Below are positions 1-8,352 of a DNA stretch of 11,453 bases, one piece after another. The stretch is from an uncultured Prevotellaceae bacterium. Its GTDB lineage: Bacteria > Bacteroidota > Bacteroidia > Bacteroidales > Bacteroidaceae. A program made the position numbers and the translations under genes. Numbering within the stretch: position 1 is the first letter of the stretch; every line of letters begins with the position of its first letter. The notes beneath the pieces were generated by a model. The model worked only from the letters and a program-made list of their open reading frames with translations, was not told where the DNA came from and did not search any database. Where the stretch lies: positions 1 through 11,453 of the forward strand of contig CAMKMK010000059.1 of the NCBI GenBank assembly GCA_946413885.1, given 5' to 3'.

Positions 1-387
1 GGCCTTTGGTATGGTCTATTCAGTCCAACGCCTGTGACACCAATGAGTTGGTGGTGGGAGTACTTCGATAATCGCAAGACGAACGAATGCTTCCGGGTTG
101 TGGCTCTTGTCAACCAGGAAATGCTGGAGGCTGGACAGGGACGATTTACCTCTATGAAAGCTACGATAGGAGATGCGCCAGCCTATGCTGTAAAGTGTGG
201 TGCTAAGACTTTCGTGTATGTTTTCAATGATACGAAATCTATGCTCAGGAACATCCAGATAGAGGCACAAGGCTCTGCTCGCGAATTGGATATCAAGAAG
301 GCTTTGTGGGGCAAGAGATTTTCTTGCAAGAACCAAATTAAAACCCAGGTTAGACCTCAACAGGAACGCCTGTTTGTCATAGAATAG
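1..387 (+). CDS. C-terminal part of a probable glycoside hydrolase (5' end outside window)
   Basis: The reading frame is open from base 1 to the TAG at 385-387, giving the last 128 residues of a larger protein. A GTG at 34 is in frame, but the frame is already open upstream and the family-like sequence starts before it, so I treat this as a truncated gene. The visible part begins with a tryptophan-rich motif (PMSWWWEYFDNR) that resembles the last strand of a TIM-barrel glycosidase, as in GH5-like or DUF5060-associated clan GH-A proteins. A segment of about 80 residues with alternating hydrophobic strands (AYAVKCG, TFVYVFND) follows and looks like a C-terminal beta-sandwich. It ends 23 nt before the mannanase gene, so it is probably in the same operon and acts on the same polysaccharide. 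Family and substrate cannot be fixed from this fragment: that it is a glycosidase is moderately likely, and the exact family is a guess. Confidence 0.5.
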   Translation, partial: GLWYGLFSPTPVTPMSWWWEYFDNRKTNECFRVVALVNQEMLEAGQGRFTSMKATIGDAPAYAVKCGAKTFVYVFNDTKSMLRNIQIEAQGSARELDIKKALWGKRFSCKNQIKTQVRPQQERLFVIE

Positions 388-410
388 TATAAACACAACA
401 CATTTATGAT

Positions 411-1739
411 ATGAAGAAGCATTTTTTCCCCATTCTAATGCTTATGACAGTACTCGTAACCAGTTGTAATGTCCCAAAAGAAAAAGTTCAGGATTCGCGG
501 TTTGTCACTGTCAAAGATGGTAAGTTCTTTATTGGTGACAAGGAGTATCGTTATGTAGGTACCAATTTCTGGTATGGAGCTATTCTGGCAAGTGAGGGTC
601 AGGGTGGAAATCGTGATCGTTTAGCCAAAGAACTGGACTTGATGCAGGACATAGGAATCAACAACATACGTGTTCTTGTTGGTGGAGAAGGAACGGGAGA
701 ACTGGATTACCAGATAAAGCCCACCTTGCAAACCGCTCCTGGTGTATACAATGATACGATTCTCCAAGGTCTGGATTATCTGATGACTGAATTGGAGCGA
801 CGTGACATGAAGGCAGTGCTATATCTCAACAATGCATGGGAATGGAGTGGAGGGTTTGGCATCTATCTGGAATGGGCAGGAGCAGGTAAAGTTCCCTCTC
901 CTAAAGATTGGACTGCTTTTCAGGCTTATCACAGCAAATTCACTCAAAATGACAGTGCCAAAGCTTTGGCTGCCAATCATGTGAAGTTTATCGTTTCACG
1001 AATCAATACAATAACGGGACAACCTTATAGTGAGTCTCCTGCTTTGATGGCATGGGAACTGGCCAACGAACCTCGTGCCTTTGCTAGAGACTCAGTTACT
1101 AAAACATGTTTTGCAGCTTGGATTCAGGAACAGGCACAGCTTATAAAAGGCATCGATCCTAATCATTTAGTCACTACAGGTAGTGAAGGGAAGAATGGTT
1201 GTGAGGTTGATTTGGAACTTTTCAAGAAGATTCATTCTTATCCAGAGATAGATTATGCATGTATCCACGTGTGGCCTTTCAATTGGGCATGGTTGGGTAA
1301 GTACGTTTCCACCACCAAAGACGCTATAGAGACAAATGGCCCTGAATCAGTGATATCACAGGTGGAAACAGCTTGCCAGAATACTCAGGATTACATTGAT
1401 GAGGCTTATGCCTTGATGCAACCTTTGAGGAAGCCAATGGTGTTGGAAGAGTTTGGTTATCCACGCGACAACTATGGATTAGAAGCAGGTAGTCCTACAA
1501 TGGGACGTGATATTTATTATAAATATGTCTTCAGTATCATTCGTGATAGTGGAAAGATTGCTGGTTGCAACTTCTGGAGCTGGGGTGGATATGCACAGGT
1601 CAAGCATCCTAATTGGCAGTGCTGGGACGATTATACAGGAGATCCTGCTCAGGAAGAACAAGGCCTGAATTCCGTCTTTGCATGTGACAGCACTACCATG
1701 GATATTATTCGTGAGATGACAGCAGACATAACCAAATAA
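411..1739 (+). CDS. Secreted beta-1,4-mannanase, GH5 (subfamily 7-like) lipoprotein
   Basis: This is a 442-residue endo-beta-1,4-mannanase (EC 3.2.1.78 type) that cuts the backbone of mannan or glucomannan. It starts with a lipoprotein signal peptide: KK, a hydrophobic stretch, then VTSC with Cys19 as the lipidation site. The catalytic TIM barrel follows from about residue 32 (RFVTVKDGKFFIGDKEYRYVG, typical of GH5_7 mannanases) to the end. Glu220 in WELANEPR is the expected acid/base, and Glu347 in VLEEFGYPRD the expected nucleophile. HVWPFNWAW (about residues 286-294) carries the aromatic and histidine residues usual in GH5_7 active sites. The length is normal for a single-domain enzyme, and no carbohydrate-binding module is visible. 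Unlike the second GH5 of the cluster, the residues after Cys19 (NVPKEK) are not acidic. GH94 follows after 24 nt. Family assignment is strong; the subfamily rests on remembered motifs. Confidence 0.92.
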   Translation: MKKHFFPILMLMTVLVTSCNVPKEKVQDSRFVTVKDGKFFIGDKEYRYVGTNFWYGAILASEGQGGNRDRLAKELDLMQDIGINNIRVLVGGEGTGELDYQIKPTLQTAPGVYNDTILQGLDYLMTELERRDMKAVLYLNNAWEWSGGFGIYLEWAGAGKVPSPKDWTAFQAYHSKFTQNDSAKALAANHVKFIVSRINTITGQPYSESPALMAWELANEPRAFARDSVTKTCFAAWIQEQAQLIKGIDPNHLVTTGSEGKNGCEVDLELFKKIHSYPEIDYACIHVWPFNWAWLGKYVSTTKDAIETNGPESVISQVETACQNTQDYIDEAYALMQPLRKPMVLEEFGYPRDNYGLEAGSPTMGRDIYYKYVFSIIRDSGKIAGCNFWSWGGYAQVKHPNWQCWDDYTGDPAQEEQGLNSVFACDSTTMDIIREMTADITK

Positions 1740-1763
1740 CACAATCTCAGGCAAAACGCAAGA

Positions 1764-4238
1764 ATGACTTACGGCCATTTTGACGATGCTCACCGCGAGT
1801 ATGTAATCACACATCCAGCCACACCATGGCCATGGATTAATTATCTGGGCAATGAGGAGTTCTTCTCTCTCATTAGTAATACGGCTGGCGGATACAGTTT
1901 TTACAAAGATGCCAAGTTCCGCCGCATTACCCGTTATCGATATAATGAGGTACCGATGGACAATGGTGGACGATATTTCTATATTAAAGATGGGAATACT
2001 GTATGGAATCCAGGATGGAAACCTTGCAAAACTCCTCTTGACAGTTATGAATGTCGCCATGGCATGGGCTATACTCGCATTGCAGGGGAAAAAGATGGAG
2101 TACGAGCCAGTGTACTCTTCTTCGTACCTCTACATGCTTGGACTGAGGTGCAGAAATTGACAATTACCAACGAAACAAAGGACATCAAACATTTGAAAGT
2201 CTTTAGTTTGGTTGAATGGTGTCTTTGGAATGCTGCCACAGATAGCGAGAATTTTCAACGCAATTTCTCTACGGGCGAGGTTGAAATCGATGGTTCTGTC
2301 CTTTATCATAAAACGGAATATAAGGAACGTCGTAATCATTTTGCTTACTATAGTGTGAATTGTCCTATTCAGGGATTCGATACTGATCGCGAGTCTTTCT
2401 TTGGTCTTTACAATGGATTTGATTCACCACAGTGTGTCATGGCTGGCAAGCCTGGTAATAGTGTGGCTCATGGTTGGAGTCCAATAGCTTCTCATTATAT
2501 TGAATTGATGTTGCAACCAGGTGAATCCCGTGATTTGATTTTCCTGTTGGGCTATTCTGAAAATGAACAGAGTGAGAAATTTACGTCTGCTACTCCCAAT
2601 TTAATAACCTCGACAGGGAATTTGGATCATACTGTTATCAATAAGAAGAAAGCGCAAGAATCAATTCAGCGATTTAGTACTGTGCAGGCAGTTGATGAGG
2701 CTTTTCGTGAACTTTACAACATGTGGGATGACCTTTTAAATGTCTTTACTGTTCAGAGTGACGATGAACGTTTGGATCGTATGGTCAATATTTGGAATCA
2801 GTACCAATGTATGATAACGTTCAATTTCTCTCGTTCCGCTTCTTTTTTCGAGAGTGGAATAGGTAGGGGTATGGGCTTTCGCGATTCCAATCAAGATCTG
2901 GTAGGTTTTGTTCATCAGGTACCAGATCGTGCCCGTCAACGCATCATTGATATTGCCAGTACTCAATTTCCTGACGGAGGATGCTATCATCAATATCAGC
3001 CTCTCACAAAACGTGGAAACAATGATATTGGTAGTGGTTTCAATGACGATCCCTTGTGGATTATCTTTGGTACTGTAGCCTATATTAAAGAGACAGGAGA
3101 TTTCAGTATTTTGGACGAGATGGTTCCTTGGGACAATGTTCCAGATAGCGAGGTCACACTGATGGAGCACCTTCGTGTTTCTTTCAATCATGTTGTGAAA
3201 AACTTGGGTCCACACATGTTGCCTCTTATTGGAAGGGCAGACTGGAATGATTGTCTCAATCTGAATTGTTTTTCGTGGAATCCTGATGAAAGTTTTCAAA
3301 CCACAGAGAACAGGAATGAGAACTCGAAGGCTGAAAGTCTGATGATAGCAGGCTTGTTTGTGTTTTGTGGACATCAGTATGTGGAACTTTGTCGCCAAAT
3401 GGGACCATCCTTTGCCAAGGAGGCTAAGCGTGCTCAAAGATATGTTGATTCGATGGTGGAGGCTGTGAAGAGCTTTGGTTGGGACGGCGAGTGGTATCTA
3501 CGTGCTTATGATTTCTTTGGCAATAAGATTGGTTCTCGTGAGAATGTAGAAGGTAAGATCTTTATTGAGTCTCAGGGATGGTGTGCCATGGCGGGTATTG
3601 GAAGAGAAGAAGGTATGGTAGAGAGGGCGTTGGATTCCTGCAAGAAATATCTTGATTCTGAGCATGGCATGGTACTCAATAACCCTGCTTTCACAACTTA
3701 TCATGTTGAGATGGGAGAAATCAGTTCTTATCCTGCAGGTTATAAGGAAAACGCAGGTATCTTCTGTCATAATAATCCTTGGATCATCATTGCTGAGACA
3801 TTAGCAGGTAGAGGAAATGATGCATGGGAGCATTACACCAAGATTTGTCCTGCTTGGATTACGGATCAAGACCTGCATAAGGTGGAGCCATACGTTTATT
3901 CGCAGATGTTAGCAGGTAAGGATGCTGCTCAACCTGGCGAGGGAAAGAACAGTTGGCTTACAGGTACGGCTGCTTGGAATTGGTTGACCATTACTCAGTA
4001 TATTTTAGGCATTCAACCCACCTATGAAGGTTTGGTCATAGATCCTTGTATTCCCTCTTCAATGCGCGAATATACCGTTCATCGCAAACTCCGTGGAGTA
4101 GAGTACATCATCCATGTAAAAAATCCAAAAGGAGTACAGAAAGGAATTCGCAGTATCATGGTAGATGGCGTTCCGATTAAAGGAAATCTGATTCGTGAGT
4201 CTGCAGGAAAACATCAAATAGAAATAATTTTAGGTTAA
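1764..4238 (+). CDS. Cellobiose phosphorylase, GH94
   Basis: This 824-residue cytoplasmic enzyme is predicted to phosphorolyse cellobiose to alpha-glucose-1-phosphate and glucose (EC 2.4.1.20). It resembles clostridial cellobiose phosphorylase over its whole length. The start MTYGHFDDAHREYVIT matches the family N-terminus and there is no signal peptide, which supports the ATG at 1764. An N-terminal beta-sandwich with YECRHGMGYT and FQRNFSTGEVEIDGSV covers roughly residues 1-270. The (alpha/alpha)6 barrel follows, with SRSASFFESGIGRGMGFRDSNQD near residues 357-379 and RADWNDCLNLN at 491-501, the segment that holds the catalytic Asp of GH94. YKENAGIFCHNNPW and KNSWLTGTAAWNW are the phosphate- and sugar-site motifs near the end of the barrel, and a small C-terminal beta domain closes the protein. 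Only one base separates its stop from the next ATG, so translation is probably coupled. Cellodextrin phosphorylases are longer and diverge more, so cellobiose is the best substrate call. Confidence 0.95.
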   Translation: MTYGHFDDAHREYVITHPATPWPWINYLGNEEFFSLISNTAGGYSFYKDAKFRRITRYRYNEVPMDNGGRYFYIKDGNTVWNPGWKPCKTPLDSYECRHGMGYTRIAGEKDGVRASVLFFVPLHAWTEVQKLTITNETKDIKHLKVFSLVEWCLWNAATDSENFQRNFSTGEVEIDGSVLYHKTEYKERRNHFAYYSVNCPIQGFDTDRESFFGLYNGFDSPQCVMAGKPGNSVAHGWSPIASHYIELMLQPGESRDLIFLLGYSENEQSEKFTSATPNLITSTGNLDHTVINKKKAQESIQRFSTVQAVDEAFRELYNMWDDLLNVFTVQSDDERLDRMVNIWNQYQCMITFNFSRSASFFESGIGRGMGFRDSNQDLVGFVHQVPDRARQRIIDIASTQFPDGGCYHQYQPLTKRGNNDIGSGFNDDPLWIIFGTVAYIKETGDFSILDEMVPWDNVPDSEVTLMEHLRVSFNHVVKNLGPHMLPLIGRADWNDCLNLNCFSWNPDESFQTTENRNENSKAESLMIAGLFVFCGHQYVELCRQMGPSFAKEAKRAQRYVDSMVEAVKSFGWDGEWYLRAYDFFGNKIGSRENVEGKIFIESQGWCAMAGIGREEGMVERALDSCKKYLDSEHGMVLNNPAFTTYHVEMGEISSYPAGYKENAGIFCHNNPWIIIAETLAGRGNDAWEHYTKICPAWITDQDLHKVEPYVYSQMLAGKDAAQPGEGKNSWLTGTAAWNWLTITQYILGIQPTYEGLVIDPCIPSSMREYTVHRKLRGVEYIIHVKNPKGVQKGIRSIMVDGVPIKGNLIRESAGKHQIEIILG

Positions 4239-4239
4239 T

Positions 4240-5754
4240 ATGAAAAGAACAGTTTATGGTATGCTCAGCCTAATATTGAGCACAATGGTACTCATTTCCT
4301 GTGGAGGTGATGATGAGAAAGTAGAGAAACCGAGTGGTCTTCAAGAGACATTGGTACTGCGTTCTTCTTCTTTGACGGAAGGTAGCGAGGTAGATGCATC
4401 TTCTACTACAGTAATAACATTGAATTACAATACATTAGTTACAGTCAGTCCTGATGCAAGAATTACCTTGAATGGCCAAAGTGTGGCGGCCAGGAAAAAT
4501 AGTATAACTTCTATGGCTATCGATATTCCAGTTTCTTTAGAGTCTGGTACCAGTTATACTTTGATTGTGCCTTCTGGTTCTGTTCTTGCCCAGAATGATG
4601 CCAATCAGACGGCTCCTGCCTACACGCTCAACTTCACTACGAGAAAGACGGGTGAGCAGGCCCTTCCCAATAACGACGCAATGGCTTTGACTCGCAAGTT
4701 AGGCTTTGGTTGGAATTTGGGTAATCACTTTGATTCTCACAATAATGGAGAAAAGGTGCCTGAGTCATGGGGAAGTTGGTGGGATAAGGCCACTCCAACT
4801 GAAGCTTTATATCAAAGTTTGGCTGCTGCAGGTGTGAAGACGGTTCGTATTCCTGTGACGTGGGGACCTTGGGAAGGAGAGGCTTCTACTTACCTTATAG
4901 AGTCTGACTACATGTCACTTGTCAAGCAGAATGTTTTGTGGGCCAAGGCTGCTGGCTTGAACGTCGTCCTCAATACCCACCACGATGAGTACTGGCAGGA
5001 TGCTTATTCTGCAGCAAGCAATTCTGAAACGAATGAGGAAATAAAGGTTCGTATTGTTGCTACATGGAAACAGATTGCTGAAGCTTTCAAGGAAGAAGGC
5101 GAATATCTCATCCTTGAATCTTTTAACGAGTTGAACCATAATTGGGCATCTCCTACTGGTGGAGAGCTAACTATTATGAATGAGTGGAACCAGATTGTAG
5201 TAAATACCATTCGTGAGACTGGCGGAAACAATGCTACACGTTGGATTTCTGTCCCAAGCTATCAGGCAAGTCCTGCCTATGCCCTTGATTCACGTTTTAC
5301 TATTCCTAATGATAAAGCAAATAAACTTATCATAGCTGTTCATTGTTATGATCCCTATAATTTCACACTTGCAGAGAATTTGACTTCTACATGGGGAAGC
5401 ACTGCTGACAAGAAGGCTATTACTGATCTGCTTAATAAATTGAAGGAGAAATATATAGATCAGAATATTCCATGTTATTTGGGTGAGTTTGGCTGTTCTC
5501 GTCATGAGACAGACAAGGAGAATGCATGTCGAGAATATTATCTGGAGTATTTTTGTCGTGCTGCACATTTTGCGGGATTGTCAGCTTGTTTGTGGGATAA
5601 CTTCAATCCTGGCAATGGCAGTGAACACCATTCTTATTTCTCTCATAACGACGGTTCGTGGATGGATGGCAGTGAGAAACTAGTAAAGAAAATGATTGAT
5701 GCTTTGACTCTATCTGATGAGAAATACACGTTAGAGTCTATAGTTATGAAATAA
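4240..5754 (+). CDS. Secreted GH5 endoglucanase-like lipoprotein with N-terminal Ig-like domain
   Basis: This 504-residue lipoprotein probably cleaves beta-1,4-glucan or mixed glucomannan chains. The signal peptide ends in LISC with Cys21, followed by GGDDEK; an acidic run just after the lipidated Cys resembles the surface-export signal described for Bacteroidota lipoproteins. Residues about 36-135 form an Ig-like domain of the SbsA/Big_5 type (SSLTEGSEVDASS start, SGTSYTLIVPSGSV, then YTLNFTTR at the end). The GH5 barrel runs from about 145 to 490: LGFGWNLGNHFDS at the start, VKTVRIPVTWGPW, and NTHHDEYW. Glu297 in ESFNELN is the expected acid/base and Glu416 in YLGEFGCSR the expected nucleophile. 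The GWNLGN start suggests subfamily 4 or 2 (endoglucanases) rather than mannanase subfamily 7, but the acid/base motif FNELN differs from the common FNEPR form. Exact specificity (glucan, xyloglucan or glucomannan) is open. Confidence 0.88.
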   Translation: MKRTVYGMLSLILSTMVLISCGGDDEKVEKPSGLQETLVLRSSSLTEGSEVDASSTTVITLNYNTLVTVSPDARITLNGQSVAARKNSITSMAIDIPVSLESGTSYTLIVPSGSVLAQNDANQTAPAYTLNFTTRKTGEQALPNNDAMALTRKLGFGWNLGNHFDSHNNGEKVPESWGSWWDKATPTEALYQSLAAAGVKTVRIPVTWGPWEGEASTYLIESDYMSLVKQNVLWAKAAGLNVVLNTHHDEYWQDAYSAASNSETNEEIKVRIVATWKQIAEAFKEEGEYLILESFNELNHNWASPTGGELTIMNEWNQIVVNTIRETGGNNATRWISVPSYQASPAYALDSRFTIPNDKANKLIIAVHCYDPYNFTLAENLTSTWGSTADKKAITDLLNKLKEKYIDQNIPCYLGEFGCSRHETDKENACREYYLEYFCRAAHFAGLSACLWDNFNPGNGSEHHSYFSHNDGSWMDGSEKLVKKMIDALTLSDEKYTLESIVMK

Positions 5755-5768
5755 TTTATAAGAGGATT

Positions 5769-6938
5769 ATGAGTACCAGATATGAAGCGATGGTGACTGC
5801 CCTGCGTGAGCATCATGAACAACTGCTGCGTAAACTTAACATTCCAGAGGAGTTTGGCAACGGAATATATACTCGCTACAAGAATCCCATCCTGACGGCT
5901 GAACATACCCCTTTAGAGTGGCGCTACGATTTTAATGAACAAGAAAATCCCTTTCTAATGCAACGAATTATGATGAATGCCACGTTTAATAGTGGTGCCA
6001 TCAAATGGCAAGGGAAATATCTGTTGGTAGTACGTGTGGAAGGAGCAGACAGGAAGAGTTTTTTTGCTGTGGCTGAGAGTCCTAATGGGGTAGATAATTT
6101 CCGTTTTTGGGAAGAACCCATTACAATGCCTGAGGGTGTGATTCCTGCCACCAATGTCTATGATATGCGTCTCACAGTTCATGAAGACGGGTGGATTTAT
6201 GGTCTGTTTTGTGTTGAACGCCACGACGACAACCAACCACGTGACCTAAGTGCGGCTACTGCTGCATGTGGTATTGCTCGCACCAAGGACTTGAAGACGT
6301 GGTATCGACTTCCTGATTTAAAGAGTAAGTCACAGCAGCGCAATGTGGTGCTGCATCCTGAGTTTGTGGATGGTAAGTATGCCCTTTATACCCGTCCCCA
6401 GGATGGTTTCATCGATGCCGGTAGTGGAGGAGGAATAGGTTGGGCTCTGATTGATGACATCGAGCATGCTGAGGTGAAGACAGAGAAAATAATCAATGCT
6501 CGCCACTATCACACTATCATGGAGGTGAAGAATGGTGAGGGACCACATCCCATTAAGACGGATCGAGGATGGCTTCATTTGGCTCATGGTGTGCGTGGAT
6601 GTGCCAGCGGATTGCGTTATGTTCTTTATATGTATATGACGGCACTCGATGATCCTACTCATGTCATCGCTCAACCTGGTGGCTATTTTTTGGTTCCTCA
6701 AGGTATAGAATATGTGGGTGACGTGATGAATGTTACTTTTGCCAATGGATGGATAGCAGATCCTGATGGAAAAGTCTTCATCTATTATGCTTCAAGCGAT
6801 ACTCGTATGCATGTGGCTGTCAGCACGGTGGATCGTCTTGTTGATTATTGTATGAATACTCCAGAGGATGGCTTTACGACAGCTTCTTCTGTGGACACTA
6901 TTAAGAAACTTGTTGAAAAGAATCGAAGAAATGGCTAA
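5769..6938 (+). CDS. 4-O-beta-D-mannosyl-D-glucose phosphorylase, GH130
   Basis: This 389-residue cytoplasmic enzyme is predicted to convert Man-beta-1,4-Glc plus phosphate to alpha-mannose-1-phosphate and glucose (EC 2.4.1.281). It is very like the founding B. fragilis mannosylglucose phosphorylase from start to end: GNGIYTRYKNPILTAEHTP, LVVRVEGADRKSFFAVAESP, and QQRNVVLHPEFVDGKYALY. Asp132 in NVYDMRLT corresponds to the proposed catalytic Asp of the family. The Arg and His residues in RNVVLHPEF and in the HYHTI and GPHPIKT segments fit the phosphate and sugar pocket of the five-bladed propeller fold. There is no signal peptide. Its last 8 bases overlap the transporter start, indicating co-expression. 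Close match to the MGP group (GH130_1) makes mannosylglucose a better call than mannobiose or mannan oligosaccharides; the linked epimerase, which supplies Man-Glc, agrees with this. Confidence 0.95.
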   Translation: MSTRYEAMVTALREHHEQLLRKLNIPEEFGNGIYTRYKNPILTAEHTPLEWRYDFNEQENPFLMQRIMMNATFNSGAIKWQGKYLLVVRVEGADRKSFFAVAESPNGVDNFRFWEEPITMPEGVIPATNVYDMRLTVHEDGWIYGLFCVERHDDNQPRDLSAATAACGIARTKDLKTWYRLPDLKSKSQQRNVVLHPEFVDGKYALYTRPQDGFIDAGSGGGIGWALIDDIEHAEVKTEKIINARHYHTIMEVKNGEGPHPIKTDRGWLHLAHGVRGCASGLRYVLYMYMTALDDPTHVIAQPGGYFLVPQGIEYVGDVMNVTFANGWIADPDGKVFIYYASSDTRMHVAVSTVDRLVDYCMNTPEDGFTTASSVDTIKKLVEKNRRNG

Positions 6939-8328
6939 TCTAAAAGAAAAAATCGGGTATGGATTTGGTGACATGTCCAGCTCCATGTTTTGGAAGATAT
7001 TCAGTTACTATCTTCCCATCTTCTATGCCGATGTGTTTGGTCTTTCACTTGGAGCAACAGGAATGCTTATGCTTGTCACCCGTGTTTGGGATACTGTTTC
7101 AGACCCTATGATGGGTGCTATTGCTGACCGCACGAATACACGATGGGGAAAGTATCGTCCTTATCTTCTATGGTTTGCCGTACCTTTCGCTATTGCGGGA
7201 TGTTTGCTTTTTACCACTCCTTCGTGGGGCGAATCAGGAAGACTCGTATGGGCTTATGTAACCTACATCCTCATGATGACTGTCTATACAGGTATCAATG
7301 TGCCTTATGGCTCCATGTTGGGTGTAATGACAGATGATTCTGACGAGAAGACGGTTTTCTCTTCTTATCGAATGTTTTTTGCCTACGCTGGATCTTTCAT
7401 TGCCTTGGGGTGTTGGGAACCTCTTGTAAAAGCTTTGAGTGGCACGGGTGCTGATAAGATTCTGAATGCCCAGGTTGGATGGCAGCATGCCATGTTTGTC
7501 GTCGCAGTTGCCAGTTTCTGTATGTTTATTGTATGTTTTTTGATGACACGCGAACATATCAAATCTACCCCTTCTGCTTCCATTTGGAAGGATCTGAGGT
7601 CACTCGTTAGAAACAAACCATGGTGGTTGCTTACCGCAGCAGCATTGTGTACCAATTTATTCAATACACTTCGTGGTTCAACGGCTGCCTTCTACTTTAA
7701 GTATCTCATTGGAGAACAAGCCAACATCAACCTTGGTTTTATCGAGTTTCTCTTTTTCGCAGGCATTTTCCTCTCCATTGGTGAGGTTTGCAATATGATA
7801 GGTGTAGCTTGTGCTGTTCCAATCTCTAACATTTTGGGAGGCAAGAAGCCTGCTTTCATCTGTTCCAGTATTGCTCTTATCGTATTCAGCATCGCTTTTT
7901 TCTATGTGCCTACAGCTTCAAACGTGGGTTACATTTGGATCTTAGTGTTGCAGATTCTTACCTCTTTCTTCACAGGAGTAGTATCTCCGTTGGTTTGGTC
8001 GATGTATGCCGATGTGGCTGATTACAGTCAGGCAGAGAATGGAAGTTCTTCCACAGGTCTCATTTTCTCTTCTGGTTCAATGGCACAGAAGTTTGGCGGA
8101 GCCATTGCAGGTTCAGCCGTTATGTGGATATTGGCAGCTTTTGGCCTTGTTTCCAATGCTGCGACACAGTCCGATAGTGCTATTTTGGGTATGAAACTTG
8201 CGATGAGTTACTTTCCTGCTGGCGTAGCGGCTATCATGTTGCTTATCTTACTCTTCTATCCTCTCAACAAGCAAAAGATGAAGGAGATTGATGAGAAGTT
8301 GAGTGTCACCCGTATAGTGGAGAACTAA
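6931..8328 (+). CDS. GPH-family (MelB-like) disaccharide/cation symporter
   Basis: This 465-residue inner-membrane protein of the glycoside-pentoside-hexuronide:cation symporter family (MFS_2) probably imports mannobiose, Glc-Man or cellobiose with Na+ or H+. I start it at the ATG of MANLKEKIGYGFGD, the usual N-terminus of the family; a longer in-frame opening from 6868 would lie wholly within the phosphorylase gene and adds no family-like sequence. About 12 hydrophobic segments are visible. Residues 51-77 carry the family signature RVWDTVSDPMMG...DRTNTRWGKYRP, where Asp54 and Asp58 match the cation-binding aspartates (55 and 59) of MelB. GINVPYGSML (121-130) and the DVADYSQ segment (371-377) are also typical. 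It sits directly between GH130 and the epimerase, as does the transporter of the B. fragilis mannan operon, which supports a mannobiose-type substrate. The substrate is inferred from context only. Confidence 0.92.
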   Translation: MANLKEKIGYGFGDMSSSMFWKIFSYYLPIFYADVFGLSLGATGMLMLVTRVWDTVSDPMMGAIADRTNTRWGKYRPYLLWFAVPFAIAGCLLFTTPSWGESGRLVWAYVTYILMMTVYTGINVPYGSMLGVMTDDSDEKTVFSSYRMFFAYAGSFIALGCWEPLVKALSGTGADKILNAQVGWQHAMFVVAVASFCMFIVCFLMTREHIKSTPSASIWKDLRSLVRNKPWWLLTAAALCTNLFNTLRGSTAAFYFKYLIGEQANINLGFIEFLFFAGIFLSIGEVCNMIGVACAVPISNILGGKKPAFICSSIALIVFSIAFFYVPTASNVGYIWILVLQILTSFFTGVVSPLVWSMYADVADYSQAENGSSSTGLIFSSGSMAQKFGGAIAGSAVMWILAAFGLVSNAATQSDSAILGMKLAMSYFPAGVAAIMLLILLFYPLNKQKMKEIDEKLSVTRIVEN

Positions 8329-8352
8329 AACTACTCACAAGCAGAATTACAG

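Noticed and set aside
3062..3069. TATCTTTG, a match to the -7 promoter motif inside GH94
   Set aside because: There is no TTTG at the correct distance upstream (only TTTC), it codes for conserved residues and no gene starts nearby. TAGCTTTG at 8759-8766 within the epimerase gene was rejected likewise.
2736..3437. Long minus-strand open frame (233 codons) inside the GH94 gene
   Set aside because: It lies wholly opposite a highly conserved enzyme, has no recognisable domain and no spacing for its own promoter. Similar antisense frames at 16-396, 1479-2060, 6330-6701 and 10672-11079 were rejected for the same reason.
6868..6930. Extended N-terminus of the transporter starting at 6868
   Set aside because: The 21 extra residues overlap the end of the GH130 gene and are unlike the family; MANLKEKIGYGFGD at 6931 is the normal start.
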